This document shows positions 34,966-43,262 of a DNA stretch of 64,000 nt, piece after piece (the first letter of the stretch is position 1; each line of letters starts with the position of its first letter). The translations under genes were made by a program, and so were the position numbers. This stretch comes from an uncultured Christensenella sp. (GTDB taxonomy: Bacteria > Bacillota > Clostridia > Christensenellales > Pumilibacteraceae), in contig CAJTLV010000007.1 in NCBI GenBank assembly GCA_910577435.1, positions 56,136-120,135 on the forward strand, in the 5' to 3' direction. The notes under the pieces were generated by a model. That model was not told the origin of the DNA and did no database searches. It saw nothing but the letters and a program-made list of their open reading frames with translations.

Positions 34966-35307
34966 TTACGCTTTTTCATAGACCGCGCCGACCGCCAAGT
35001 CCATTATGCCCGAAACCTTGCGCTCGGCGAGCGAGTAGAACATAACCTTGCCCTGACGCTTGCATTCTACGAGCCGTGCCGAACGCAACAGCCTGAGCTG
35101 GTGCGATACCGTAGTCTGATTGAGTCCCGTGAGCGCGGCAAGATCTGTCACGCACAGCGTCGAAGCTGCGAGCGCGGACACTATTTTGAGCCGCGTCACG
35201 TCGGACAGCGCGCCGAAAAACTCGGCGAGCGCACCCAGTGCGTCTCCCGTCGGCAAATGCTCGGCAATACGGTCTGCTGTATAGCTATCCAATAGCATCG
35301 TGTTCAT
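34966..35307 (-). CDS. ArsR-family winged-helix regulator
   Basis: 113 residues from ATG 35307. The helix pair FFGALSDVTRLKIVSALAASTLCVTDLAA and TTVSHQLRLLRSARLV is typical of ArsR. Only one cysteine lies in the alpha3 segment and no alpha5 His/Asp pattern is visible, so the metal site is incomplete and the signal is unclear. There is no Shine-Dalgarno; TATATT ends 6 nt before the ATG. Upstream of ung in the same direction. Confidence 0.88.
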   Translation of the reverse strand: MNTMLLDSYTADRIAEHLPTGDALGALAEFFGALSDVTRLKIVSALAASTLCVTDLAALTGLNQTTVSHQLRLLRSARLVECKRQGKVMFYSLAERKVSGIMDLAVGAVYEKA

Positions 35308-35313
35308 ATGTGC

Positions 35314-35342
35314 AATATACCATATAAACACGCAATTGTCAA
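35314..35342 (-). promoter_or_regulatory. Promoter giving a predicted leaderless arsR mRNA
   Basis: Minus strand TTGACA (35337-35342), 17 nt, TATATT (35314-35319), then 6 nt to the ATG. Confidence 0.7.
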
Positions 35343-35436
35343 CAGCGCAAAATGTCGGAACGTGTCCGATAAACGAAGTTATGTACGGTATTTATCGCAA
35401 ACGCCGAAACAGCGAAATTCGACAAAATTCGCAGTA

Positions 35437-35634
35437 TCAAAAAGTGAATCCGTCGGCTCTGCCGCAGTCCGAGTTTACGCAACGGCAGCCTGACGTACTG
35501 CGGTTGCGTCCCGTCGTATCGTTTCTCGAATTCATCAAAAGGAACATTATAACCAGTTGATTTATGTTCTCCGTTCCGCCGCCGTTTTCCAACAGCAGGA
35601 TCAACATCAGAAGTCCGAAAATATCCTCGCTCAT
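35437..35634 (-). CDS. Small hydrophobic protein
   Basis: 65 residues: two short hydrophobic stretches (GLLMLILLL and LVIMFLLM) split by NGGGTENIN, then a polar tail with two cysteines. The GGGAGGAG ribosome site at ideal distance is the main support. No family recognised. Confidence 0.5.
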   Translation of the reverse strand: MSEDIFGLLMLILLLENGGGTENINQLVIMFLLMNSRNDTTGRNRSTSGCRCVNSDCGRADGFTF

Positions 35635-35757
35635 AACTCCTCCCGTTCGCCTAACAGTGTATATGACCGAAAGTACGAAAACGTGACGATAATAGCAACA
35701 TTCTTTATCGCAATAAACAGCCTGAATTCAATAAAATTAACGAATGTCAAACCGGTA

Positions 35758-36636
35758 TCAGTTCGTCTTACTTTCTGATTTCATTTGCGCCTTTGCCCAC
35801 TCGTCGATTTCGGCATCCTTCTTTTTTACGAGACTTTTTATAATCTGCATTATGATATACGGCACAACTATCAATGCGACCCACATCACAATTTCTTTAT
35901 TGGAAATATCTACAAGCAATAGCTTCCCCTCATTTGTTTCTGAAAGCGTCGTTATATAACCGTAAAAGCGCTTAATGAAAACAATATCGATTATTAATGA
36001 TATTGCCGTTTCTGTCAACGACATTATTACCATTTGCTTAACTGCGCCTTCGCGGTGCGCATCGTACAAAACGGCTTTTGTTTCCGAAAACTTTTCCTTA
36101 TTTACTTCTCCGTCTTTATCGGCGACGGCGCCTGACGTAATGATATATGGCGCGTTAATTTTTTGCGATTTCACCCACTTAACTTTGGTGTATTTCAAAA
36201 ACAAAGATTGAAAATCCATAATAATTATATCCGCTACGGCCAAAACGGACAAAGCGATATATAATGGTTTGACATCTGACTTGTATTTCTCGAATATAAA
36301 TAAAGCGTCTATCTTCTCCAAGTCAATAAAATAGTCGATTTTATTATATAATTTTACAGATAATACGATAATCGCTATGATAACTCCCAAGAATATAGCA
36401 AGCGTCGACACATAGATCGCTTTATTCATTATAGACTCGCGTTGCCAAATATTCGGAATACCCGCTCTGCGTATCGCCGTTTCCATATCGCTTTCGATAT
36501 ATCCGCCCCCCGTTCCGTCTTGAACATTGCCGGCTTCGCCGCCGTCCGTTATATTTTCCAATTCTGTCGATGCAACGCCGCAATTCGGACAAAATTTACT
36601 GTCGAATTCAGTTCCGCAATTCTTGCATTTGTACAT
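35758..36636 (-). CDS. Zinc-ribbon membrane protein
   Basis: 292 residues. The N-terminal zinc ribbon YKCKNCGTEFDSKFCPNCG is followed by an acidic/Gly linker and about four membrane helices (near 72-92, 122-140, 203-225, 250-268), with a charged C-tail. Function unknown; the N-terminal ribbon and membrane layout are common in Clostridia stress-related membrane proteins. The ATG has GGAG. Its promoter region is shared with the divergent XRE gene, which likely regulates it. Confidence 0.8.
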   Translation of the reverse strand: MYKCKNCGTEFDSKFCPNCGVASTELENITDGGEAGNVQDGTGGGYIESDMETAIRRAGIPNIWQRESIMNKAIYVSTLAIFLGVIIAIIVLSVKLYNKIDYFIDLEKIDALFIFEKYKSDVKPLYIALSVLAVADIIIMDFQSLFLKYTKVKWVKSQKINAPYIITSGAVADKDGEVNKEKFSETKAVLYDAHREGAVKQMVIMSLTETAISLIIDIVFIKRFYGYITTLSETNEGKLLLVDISNKEIVMWVALIVVPYIIMQIIKSLVKKKDAEIDEWAKAQMKSESKTN

Positions 36637-36668
36637 TTACTTATACTCCATAGTCTTGATTTGCATAT

Positions 36669-36717
36669 AGTATAATCGCATAATATACGATTGTCAAGCA
36701 TAATAATCGCATAATAT
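36669..36717. promoter_or_regulatory. Divergent promoter region with 15-bp direct repeats
   Basis: Identical ATAATCGCATAATAT at 36672-36686 and 36703-36717, 31 bp apart (about three helical turns). They flank the minus-strand promoter TTGACA (36692-36697), 17 nt, TATACT (36669-36674) of the zinc-ribbon gene. The second copy abuts the XRE start region. Strong candidate binding sites of the XRE protein. Confidence 0.65.
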
Positions 36718-36732
36718 GCAATAATTTTACAT

Positions 36733-36978
36733 ATGAGAGAACTCAATAAAAACAATACGGAGCTTACCGCAATACAAATTAGACTGCGCGAGGCAATAAT
36801 TCAAAGCGGCATACCGCAGAACATAATCGCCGAAAAAATAGGCGTATCGGCACAAACCGTTTCCAAATATATGAAACACGATATATTTCCCGCACTTGAT
36901 ACACTTGCGCGGCTCTGTGTCGTTTTGGACGTTTCCGCCGATGAAATACTCGGAATTAACGAGATATTCAATAATTAG
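36733..36978 (+). CDS. Small XRE-family regulator
   Basis: 81 residues, essentially one helix-turn-helix domain (IPQNIIAEKIGVSAQTVSKYMKHD; LDTLARLCVVLDVSADEILG). No Shine-Dalgarno site; an extended -10 (TGC-AATAAT, -10 at 36720-36725) ends 7 nt before the ATG. Divergent from the zinc-ribbon membrane protein, with paired repeats between them. Probably a local repressor. Confidence 0.85.
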   Translation: MRELNKNNTELTAIQIRLREAIIQSGIPQNIIAEKIGVSAQTVSKYMKHDIFPALDTLARLCVVLDVSADEILGINEIFNN

Positions 36979-36998
36979 GTTTTTTGTTATAAAATAAA

Positions 36999-37028
36999 GC
37001 ACGGAACAATAAAATTCCGTGCCGATTA
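36999..37028 (+). terminator. Terminator-like hairpin after the XRE gene
   Basis: GCACGGAA (36999-37006) pairs with TTCCGTGC (37015-37022). The T tail is weak. Confidence 0.5.
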
Positions 37029-37092
37029 TTTGATTATTCGATCCGCCGCAGGCGGTCTTTCAATTCCGAATTCCACATTCCGAATTTAATAT

Positions 37093-38775
37093 TTACATTT
37101 TTTCGGGCGCTTTCAGCAACACCAATCCCAACCCGTATTTTAACGCATCGGCAACGCGGGCGGTAAGTTCCAACCTCGCGGTCTGTTCTTTCCCGCCGCA
37201 CATAATGCGGTCGGCATTATAAAACCGATTGAACGCTTGACATATCTTGACGAGCCTGCGAGAAACGAACGACGGCTCGTATTTGACTGCGGCGCTGTAT
37301 ACCGTATCGTCGAAATCTGCGAGAAGTTTAACCACTTCATACGCCTCGTCGGTCGCAAGCACGTCGGCGTCGACATTTTCCGCACCCGACTTATACCCCG
37401 CCTTAGCGAGCACCGACCGACAGCGCGCGTGCGTGTATTGCACATACGGACCTGTCTCGCCGTCGAAGTTAAGCGCGTCGGCAAGCGAAAAATTCTTATC
37501 TTTGAGCCGCCCGTCGTACAGCGCGTCGAACACGACCGCGCCCACGCCGACAGCTTCCGCAACGGACGATTTATCGGCAAGCGACGGATTGCGCTCCTCG
37601 ATTATGTCGGCCGCCTTTTCGACTGCGGCGTTGAGTACGTCGTTCAAATACAGAACGTTGCCGCGCCGCGTTGACAGCGACATACCCTCGACGGACACCA
37701 TTCCGTAGCTAACGTGAACCATATCCTCCGCCCAGCTCTCGCCGAGCAATTCCAACACCTTGAACAGCTGTTTGAAATGCAACGCCTGATGACTTGCCAC
37801 AACGTACAGGCATTTGTAAAAATCGTAAGTATCGTGACGGTAATATGCGGCGGCGAGATCGCGCGCAATGTACAGCGACGCGCCGTCGCTGCGCCGAATG
37901 AGCGCGGGCGGCATTTTTTCGCCGTTTTTACCGTTTTGACCGTCATCGTTATCTAGCACTACTATTTCCGCGCCGTCGCTCATTTCGAGCAGATTTTTCG
38001 CACGCAGTTTTTTCTCGACGCCGTCTACCTTATCGACGTAAAAACTCTCGCCCAGATAACTGTCGAATTCTATGTTGAGCCGCCTGTAAACCGCTTTCGC
38101 CTGTTCGAGAGTGATCGCTTTGAATTTTTCGAACAGACCTACCGCATACGGATCGCCGTCCTCTATCTTTTTCGACCAACCGCGCGCCTCGTCGGCAAGT
38201 TCGGGATGTTCTTCCTCTTCTTTATGGAAACGCACATACAGTTCGAGCAGTGCGTCCAACCCCCTCGCGTCGAGGTCTTTCCCGTCGCCCCATTTGCGGT
38301 ATGCCGAGATAAGTCCGCCGAACTGCGTACCGAAATCGCCCAAGTGATTGATACCCGCGACGTTCGCGCCGAGCGCACGGTAAATTTTGTGTAGCGAACC
38401 GCCTATGACGGTAGTCATCAAATGTCCGATGTGGAACGGCTTGGCGATATTGACCGACGAATAATCTATACAAACGGTCTTCCCGTCAAACGGCTTATAA
38501 TCGCCGAGCCGCGCGTTCAAGACGTCGGCTATGCGCGACTTTCGGTCGACGGTGAAATTCAAATACCCGTTGAGCGCCGTTACCTCCACGCCGTCTATCT
38601 TGACCGCATTCGCCGCCTCCGACGCTATGATCGCGGGGCTTTTGCGCAACGATTTCGCCAGCTTAAAACACGGAATGCAATAGTCGCAGAACGCGTCCGA
38701 AACCGCCACGTCCGCATACTCGACGGGCAAAACGTCTTTCACCGCGTTAAAAATTTTCGATCTGTAATCTGTCAT
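37093..38775 (-). CDS. argS: Arginyl-tRNA synthetase
   Basis: 560-residue class I enzyme charging tRNA-Arg. The N-terminal Add-1 domain is followed by HIGH in KPFHIGHLMTT, a Rossmann core, and the DALR anticodon domain at the C-terminus. The KMSKS position reads MSLSTRRGNV, as in ArgRS subgroups lacking a canonical lysine motif. AAGGT precedes the ATG. It lies 33 nt downstream of ychF on the same strand. Confidence 0.96.
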   Translation of the reverse strand: MTDYRSKIFNAVKDVLPVEYADVAVSDAFCDYCIPCFKLAKSLRKSPAIIASEAANAVKIDGVEVTALNGYLNFTVDRKSRIADVLNARLGDYKPFDGKTVCIDYSSVNIAKPFHIGHLMTTVIGGSLHKIYRALGANVAGINHLGDFGTQFGGLISAYRKWGDGKDLDARGLDALLELYVRFHKEEEEHPELADEARGWSKKIEDGDPYAVGLFEKFKAITLEQAKAVYRRLNIEFDSYLGESFYVDKVDGVEKKLRAKNLLEMSDGAEIVVLDNDDGQNGKNGEKMPPALIRRSDGASLYIARDLAAAYYRHDTYDFYKCLYVVASHQALHFKQLFKVLELLGESWAEDMVHVSYGMVSVEGMSLSTRRGNVLYLNDVLNAAVEKAADIIEERNPSLADKSSVAEAVGVGAVVFDALYDGRLKDKNFSLADALNFDGETGPYVQYTHARCRSVLAKAGYKSGAENVDADVLATDEAYEVVKLLADFDDTVYSAAVKYEPSFVSRRLVKICQAFNRFYNADRIMCGGKEQTARLELTARVADALKYGLGLVLLKAPEKM

Positions 38776-38808
38776 AATGTTACCTTAAATCCATAATCGA
38801 TTATGCGC

Positions 38809-39900
38809 TTACACATTAAATCTGAACTCTACGACGTCGCCGTCCTGCATAATGTAGTCCTTGCCCTCACTGCGCAGTTTTCCGGCCGCTTTGCACGCGG
38901 CAAGCGAGCCGAGCGAAACGAGGTCGGAATAGCTCACTATTTCGGCGCGTATAAAGCCGCGTTCGAAATCGGAATGTATCTTTCCGGCGGCTTTGGGTGC
39001 GGTCGTTCCGCGTTCGATAGTCCACGCGCGCACCTCCTTCTCACCTGCCGTGAGATAACTCATCAGCCCCAAAAGTTCATAGCCGGACGTTATTATGCGT
39101 TCCAGACCCGACTTTTCGAGACCGAGCGCTTCCAAGTATTCGGCGCGTTCTTCGACAGGCAGCGCCGATATTTCCTGCTCGACTTTTGCGCAAATATCGA
39201 CGGTCGCCGCGCCGTCCGCGTCGGCAAATCTTTTAAGAGCCGAGACGTACTTATTGTCGGCGCAACCGATGTCGCTTTCCGAAATATTCGCACAGTAAAT
39301 GATAGGTTTTACGGAGAGCAGGAACTGTCCGTCGACGGTCGCCAGCGTTTCGTCGTCCAATCCTAGCGTGCGCAACGATTTGCCGGCGTTTATGCAGTCT
39401 GTCATACGGTTCAAAAGCGCGAGCGCTTCGACGGCTTTTGGATCGCCGCTTTTGACGACCTTTTCGAACCGCGCGCGCCGCTTGTCGATGCTTTCCAAAT
39501 CGGCGAGCATAAGTTCGGTATTTATCGTCTCCGCGTCGCGCACGGGATCGACGGTGTCCGAAACGTTAATGATGTTTTCGTCGTCGAAACAGCGCACGAC
39601 CATAATGATCGCGTCGACCTCGCGAATGTGAGACAGAAATTTATTTCCCAATCCCTCGCCGTGACTTGCGCCCTTTACAAGTCCCGCAATATCGACGAAT
39701 TCTATCGTAGCGGGCACGACGCGTCGCGACGAATACATCTTTTCCAACACGGCTAGCCGCTCGTCGGGAACGGCGACCACGCCGACGTTCGGCTCGATGG
39801 TACAGAACGGATAATTGGCGCATTCCGCGCCCGCCTCCGTTATTGCGTTGAACAGCGTGCTCTTGCCGACGTTGGGAAGTCCCACTACTCCGATTTTCAT
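38809..39900 (-). CDS. ychF: Ribosome-binding ATPase YchF
   Basis: 363-residue Obg-family P-loop protein. G1 is GLPNVGKST, the G3 region is DIAGLVKGASHGEGLGNKFLSHIREVD, and a TGS domain closes the protein (TAGEKEVRAWTIERGTTAPKAAG). It binds ATP rather than GTP and associates with ribosomes. GGAGA precedes the ATG. Promoter TTGACA, 17 nt, TAGAAT (39931-39959) probably also serves argS. Confidence 0.96.
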   Translation of the reverse strand: MKIGVVGLPNVGKSTLFNAITEAGAECANYPFCTIEPNVGVVAVPDERLAVLEKMYSSRRVVPATIEFVDIAGLVKGASHGEGLGNKFLSHIREVDAIIMVVRCFDDENIINVSDTVDPVRDAETINTELMLADLESIDKRRARFEKVVKSGDPKAVEALALLNRMTDCINAGKSLRTLGLDDETLATVDGQFLLSVKPIIYCANISESDIGCADNKYVSALKRFADADGAATVDICAKVEQEISALPVEERAEYLEALGLEKSGLERIITSGYELLGLMSYLTAGEKEVRAWTIERGTTAPKAAGKIHSDFERGFIRAEIVSYSDLVSLGSLAACKAAGKLRSEGKDYIMQDGDVVEFRFNV

Positions 39901-39930
39901 TAATGTATCTCCGACTGTATTTATATTTTA

Positions 39931-39959
39931 ATTCTACTACAAAGCGCACCGAATGTCAA
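39931..39959 (-). promoter_or_regulatory. Promoter of ychF-argS
   Basis: Minus strand TTGACA (39954-39959), 17 nt, TAGAAT (39931-39936). Confidence 0.7.
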
Positions 39960-40055
39960 CGATAGAGTATCGATTGGTCTTGCTCGGCACGGACTTTCGC
40001 TCGTGTTTTATTGTTCGACGGCGGCGTTGCCGTGTCGATCGGGCGCTGTTTCGCA

Positions 40056-42107
40056 TTACCGATCGAGCAAAAAATCCACTCTGTCCCCCGACACCTTGTC
40101 CACGATTATATCCACGCGATCGCCCAATCCGAACCGCTTTGCGCCGCACACTATGCAAACGCGCCGACGGTCGAACGCCGCTACGGGCGGGAGCGTCGCA
40201 AGACGGACAAGCCCTTCGGCGGAGTTTTCGAGTTCCACGAAAAATCCGAACTCGGTCACCGAGCTTATCACGCCCGTAAACTTTTCGCCGATACGGTGCG
40301 ACATATATTCCGCTTTTTTATAATCGTCTGTTTTGCGCTCGCAGTCCTGAGCGACGCGCTCGGTGCGCGAACTCTGTTCCGCCGCCGCTTTTACTGCGTC
40401 CTTATATTTATTCGCCGCTTTGTATCCGCCGCGCAAATACGATTTTATGACGCGATGGATCATCAAATCGGGATAGCGTCTGATAGGCGACGTAAAATGA
40501 CAGTAATGCTCTTCCGCAAGTCCGAAATGCCCGTCGTCGCGCACGTCGTACTTCGCCTTAGCCATAGCGCGCAACGTCATTTTCGATACCGCCGCGCTCG
40601 CGCTCGGCATTTTCTCGCCCACCGTTTCGAGCAGTTTGGCAACAGACTTCGGCTGCGGATCGAGCGGACAGCGCACGGGCGCGCCCACCGCGTCGAGATA
40701 TTCGTTAAGCGCTTGCAGTTTTTCAGGCGACGGACGCTCGTGAGTGCGGTACACAAACGGTATTTTGAGCCTGTCGAACTTTTCGGCTACGGCGCAGTTG
40801 GCGAGTATCATAAACTCCTCGATGATCCGCATACTGAAAAGCGTGTTCTTCTTTTCTATGTCGACGACGTGTCCGACCGCGTCGAACTTGATTTCGGTCT
40901 CTGTCAGTTTGAAGTCGACCGCGCCGCGCGCCTTGCGCAAGTTTATTCGCTTTTCCGCAAGCTCGCGCATAAGTTCGAGCGTAGGCAGGACGTTAGCATA
41001 GTGCGCGCGCAGTTCAGCGTCGCCGTCGAGCATAGCCTGAACTCCCGAATACGTCAATCGTGCGGAAGAACGGATAATGCCCTCTTTTATGTCGTAGCCG
41101 ACAACGTTTCCTCTTCCGTCCAAATCGATGATAGCCGCGAGGACAAGCCTGTCCGCGCCCTCGTTGAGCGAACACAACCCGTTGGACAGAGTTTCGGGCA
41201 ACATCGGAAGAACGCGGTCTGCGAGATACACGCTCGTTCCGCGCGCAAACGCTTCGCGGTCGAGCGGCGTATGCGCGCCCACATATTGAGCGACGTCGGC
41301 TATATACACGCCCAAACGATACCCGTCGCCCTGCCTTACGAGCGAAACCGCGTCGTCGAAGTCTTTCGAGCCGCTGCCGTCTATCGTAAATATGATCTCA
41401 TTGCGGAAATCGACGCGGTAAGGCGCATTTGCTTCACGCTCGTCTATCTCGTCGCCGAACGCGTCCGCCTGATCGAGTACGTCATTCGGAAATTCGGTGC
41501 GCAGATTGTGCGCGGCGATAACGCCGAGTACGTCCATTCCTATCTCGTCAAACCTGCCCAGAACGGACAGCACGCGCGCGAGATCGCCGCAGTCGCTTTC
41601 TTTTATATCGATGATCACTTTGTCGTGTTCGCTCGCTCCGTTGAGTTCGTACACAGGCAAAATCTCGCCGTAATGCTTATCGTCCGGCACTGCGCAAAAC
41701 CGATTGTGTTCGTACACGACGGTCGCGACGATATTAAGCGGATTGCGCTCGATTATTTCGACTATGCGCCCCTCTCTCCGCCTGCCGCCTGCCTCGCTCG
41801 GTCTGTCACCGATAACTATTGCACGAACGGTATCGCCGTGCCGCGCGCCGCACAGGTTTCGACCCGCAACGAAAACGTCGCCGCCGTCTGCGGCGATAAA
41901 GCCGAATCTGTCGCCCTTGCAGTCGAGAACGCCGCTTACCGCAGGCAGGTCGAGCGCCCTTTTATCCGTCTCGGAAGAAATCGCCGAGCCGGACGCCCTG
42001 CTCGGTCTTCCGCCTTGCGGCTTTTGCGCGCGGCGCATATTTTTGCCGCTCGATTTTTTATATGACTTTTTGTATGTCTTTGATTTGTTTGTTTTCTTTG
42101 TTTTCAT
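40056..42107 (-). CDS. rnr: Ribonuclease R
   Basis: 683-residue 3'-5' exoribonuclease of the RNB family. A lysine-rich tail (1-40) precedes cold-shock-like domains, the RNB catalytic centre FTIDGSGSKDFDDAVSL with its acidic cluster, HERPSPEKLQALN, and a C-terminal S1 domain (GEKFTGVISSVTEFGFFVELEN). Degrades structured RNA and takes part in trans-translation. secG lies upstream but a terminator separates them. No clear Shine-Dalgarno was found. Confidence 0.95.
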   Translation of the reverse strand: MKTKKTNKSKTYKKSYKKSSGKNMRRAQKPQGGRPSRASGSAISSETDKRALDLPAVSGVLDCKGDRFGFIAADGGDVFVAGRNLCGARHGDTVRAIVIGDRPSEAGGRRREGRIVEIIERNPLNIVATVVYEHNRFCAVPDDKHYGEILPVYELNGASEHDKVIIDIKESDCGDLARVLSVLGRFDEIGMDVLGVIAAHNLRTEFPNDVLDQADAFGDEIDEREANAPYRVDFRNEIIFTIDGSGSKDFDDAVSLVRQGDGYRLGVYIADVAQYVGAHTPLDREAFARGTSVYLADRVLPMLPETLSNGLCSLNEGADRLVLAAIIDLDGRGNVVGYDIKEGIIRSSARLTYSGVQAMLDGDAELRAHYANVLPTLELMRELAEKRINLRKARGAVDFKLTETEIKFDAVGHVVDIEKKNTLFSMRIIEEFMILANCAVAEKFDRLKIPFVYRTHERPSPEKLQALNEYLDAVGAPVRCPLDPQPKSVAKLLETVGEKMPSASAAVSKMTLRAMAKAKYDVRDDGHFGLAEEHYCHFTSPIRRYPDLMIHRVIKSYLRGGYKAANKYKDAVKAAAEQSSRTERVAQDCERKTDDYKKAEYMSHRIGEKFTGVISSVTEFGFFVELENSAEGLVRLATLPPVAAFDRRRVCIVCGAKRFGLGDRVDIIVDKVSGDRVDFLLDR

Positions 42108-42218
42108 AGTAGATTATTATTGACCGCATATCTCGGATTTATCTGACAGCGAAAGCCGCCATTCGAACGAGTACGCGACAGGCATACCCCTACGCAAACT
42201 TTCCGTCCGAGTATAAAT

Positions 42219-42244
42219 AAAAAGAGGGCTTTACAGCCCTCTCG
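42219..42244 (-). terminator. Terminator between secG and rnr
   Basis: AGAGGGCT (42223-42230) and AGCCCTCT (42235-42242) pair around TTAC; the minus strand continues TTTTTATTT. Confidence 0.8.
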
Positions 42245-42251
42245 ATTTTAA

Positions 42252-42557
42252 TTAAAGTCCCGTACCTGCGTAAAGTATAAGCGATACGAAGAACAGTATC
42301 GCAAACACGACTTCGATAACGGCGAGTACGATTGTGATCCGCTTCATTACCGATTCGAGCGACTTGGACTTGTCCTTAGAATAGAACGTGTCGCGCTGAC
42401 CGGTGAGCGCACCCATACCGGACGACGACGAGGGAGTAAACATTATAACGATTATAAGCGCGATCCCGATGAGTACCATAAGGCACATCATAACTATGCG
42501 CACATACGGGAACGATACCGCCATCCATTGCGGGGGTGTGAATGAGAAAAACGACAT
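42252..42557 (-). CDS. secG: Preprotein translocase subunit SecG
   Basis: 101 residues with two membrane helices flanking the family loop SSSSGMGALTGQRDTFYSK. Assists SecYEG-mediated export. The N-terminal extension of about 15 residues is longer than in Bacillus. GAGGTG precedes the ATG. Promoter TTGCAA, 17 nt, TATAAT at 42588-42616. Confidence 0.93.
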   Translation of the reverse strand: MSFFSFTPPQWMAVSFPYVRIVMMCLMVLIGIALIIVIMFTPSSSSGMGALTGQRDTFYSKDKSKSLESVMKRITIVLAVIEVVFAILFFVSLILYAGTGL

Positions 42558-42587
42558 ATGTCACCTCGACATTTATAAAGCCTGTAT

Positions 42588-42616
42588 ATTATAGCACAAC
42601 TAAAAGCGCGTTGCAA
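42588..42616 (-). promoter_or_regulatory. Promoter of secG
   Basis: Minus strand TTGCAA (42611-42616), 17 nt, TATAAT (42588-42593). Confidence 0.7.
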
Positions 42617-42808
42617 GCGTTTTGAACAAGTTTTGTAAATTAGATAAGCCGCCGACGCCGCTCACCCGTCAAAACCGAGAACGGCAAACCGAAGCGGTAT
42701 CGCTATCGCTTCGATAAATCTAGATATAACGTCGTCAAATTTTTTATGTATCCGTCGACGATTGCGTTCCGTCCGACATATCGACCGCACCGACGGCAAA
42801 AGCCGTAT

Positions 42809-43096
42809 TTATCGGTCGATACCTTCGGGAGCGGCGGCGCGGGCAAGTTCCTCTTGGTACTTGTCTATCACTATCTTGGCTATGGTGTCTCTTGTCTCGT
42901 TGTTTATAGGATGTGCGACGTCGCGGAATTCGCCGGTACCGATACGCTTATTCGGCATAGCAATGAACAGATTGTCCTCATTTTCGACGACGCGCAGATC
43001 GTGTACGACGAAACACCCGTCTATGGTGATGGACGCTACTGCTTTGAGCTTGCCGGGGTCTTTTACAAGGCGCAACCTTACCTCGGTAATTTCCAC
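42809..43096 (-). CDS. spoVG: SpoVG-family RNA-binding regulator
   Basis: 95 residues beginning VEITEVRLRLVKDPGKLKAVASITIDGCFVVHDLRVVENEDNLFIAMPNKR, the SpoVG signature. GTG 43096 is chosen because GGAGG lies 6 nt upstream and because family members start exactly there. Binds RNA in Firmicutes and influences division, sporulation or virulence genes. Promoter TTGATT, 17 nt, TAAAAT (43140-43168). Confidence 0.96.
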   Translation of the reverse strand: MEITEVRLRLVKDPGKLKAVASITIDGCFVVHDLRVVENEDNLFIAMPNKRIGTGEFRDVAHPINNETRDTIAKIVIDKYQEELARAAAPEGIDR

Positions 43097-43139
43097 GATT
43101 TTCCTCCGTGCTAGATTAGAAATTGTGAGCCTTTCAATA

Positions 43140-43168
43140 ATTTTACCATAATTCGACGGGAAAATCAA
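43140..43168 (-). promoter_or_regulatory. Promoter of spoVG
   Basis: Minus strand TTGATT (43163-43168), 17 nt, TAAAAT (43140-43145) with TGG before the -10. The Bacillus gene uses sigma-H; no such consensus is obvious here. Confidence 0.6.
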
Positions 43169-43249
43169 TAGGTTTTGAGCATTTGTTTGCAAATTTGTCG
43201 CTTTATTCGAACGCCCGCACTACATTTCACCGACGGCGCGCACGCCGCA

Positions 43250-43255
43250 TATACA
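43250..43255 (+). promoter_or_regulatory. -10 box of predicted leaderless murC
   Basis: TATACA ends 7 nt before the murC ATG. A weaker -35 TTCACC lies 18 nt upstream (43226-43231). Confidence 0.45.
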
Positions 43256-43262
43256 AGTATGT

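Noticed and set aside
40011..42065. Long open frame of 684 codons on the plus strand opposite rnr
   Set aside because: It is a shadow of a GC-rich gene: arginine-rich, with no recognisable domain or ribosome site, and fully antisense to a clear RNase R.
42107..42160. Possible leaderless start for rnr
   Set aside because: AATAAT lies 5 nt before the ATG, but no acceptable -35 is at 16-18 nt, so it was not counted in the leaderless set.
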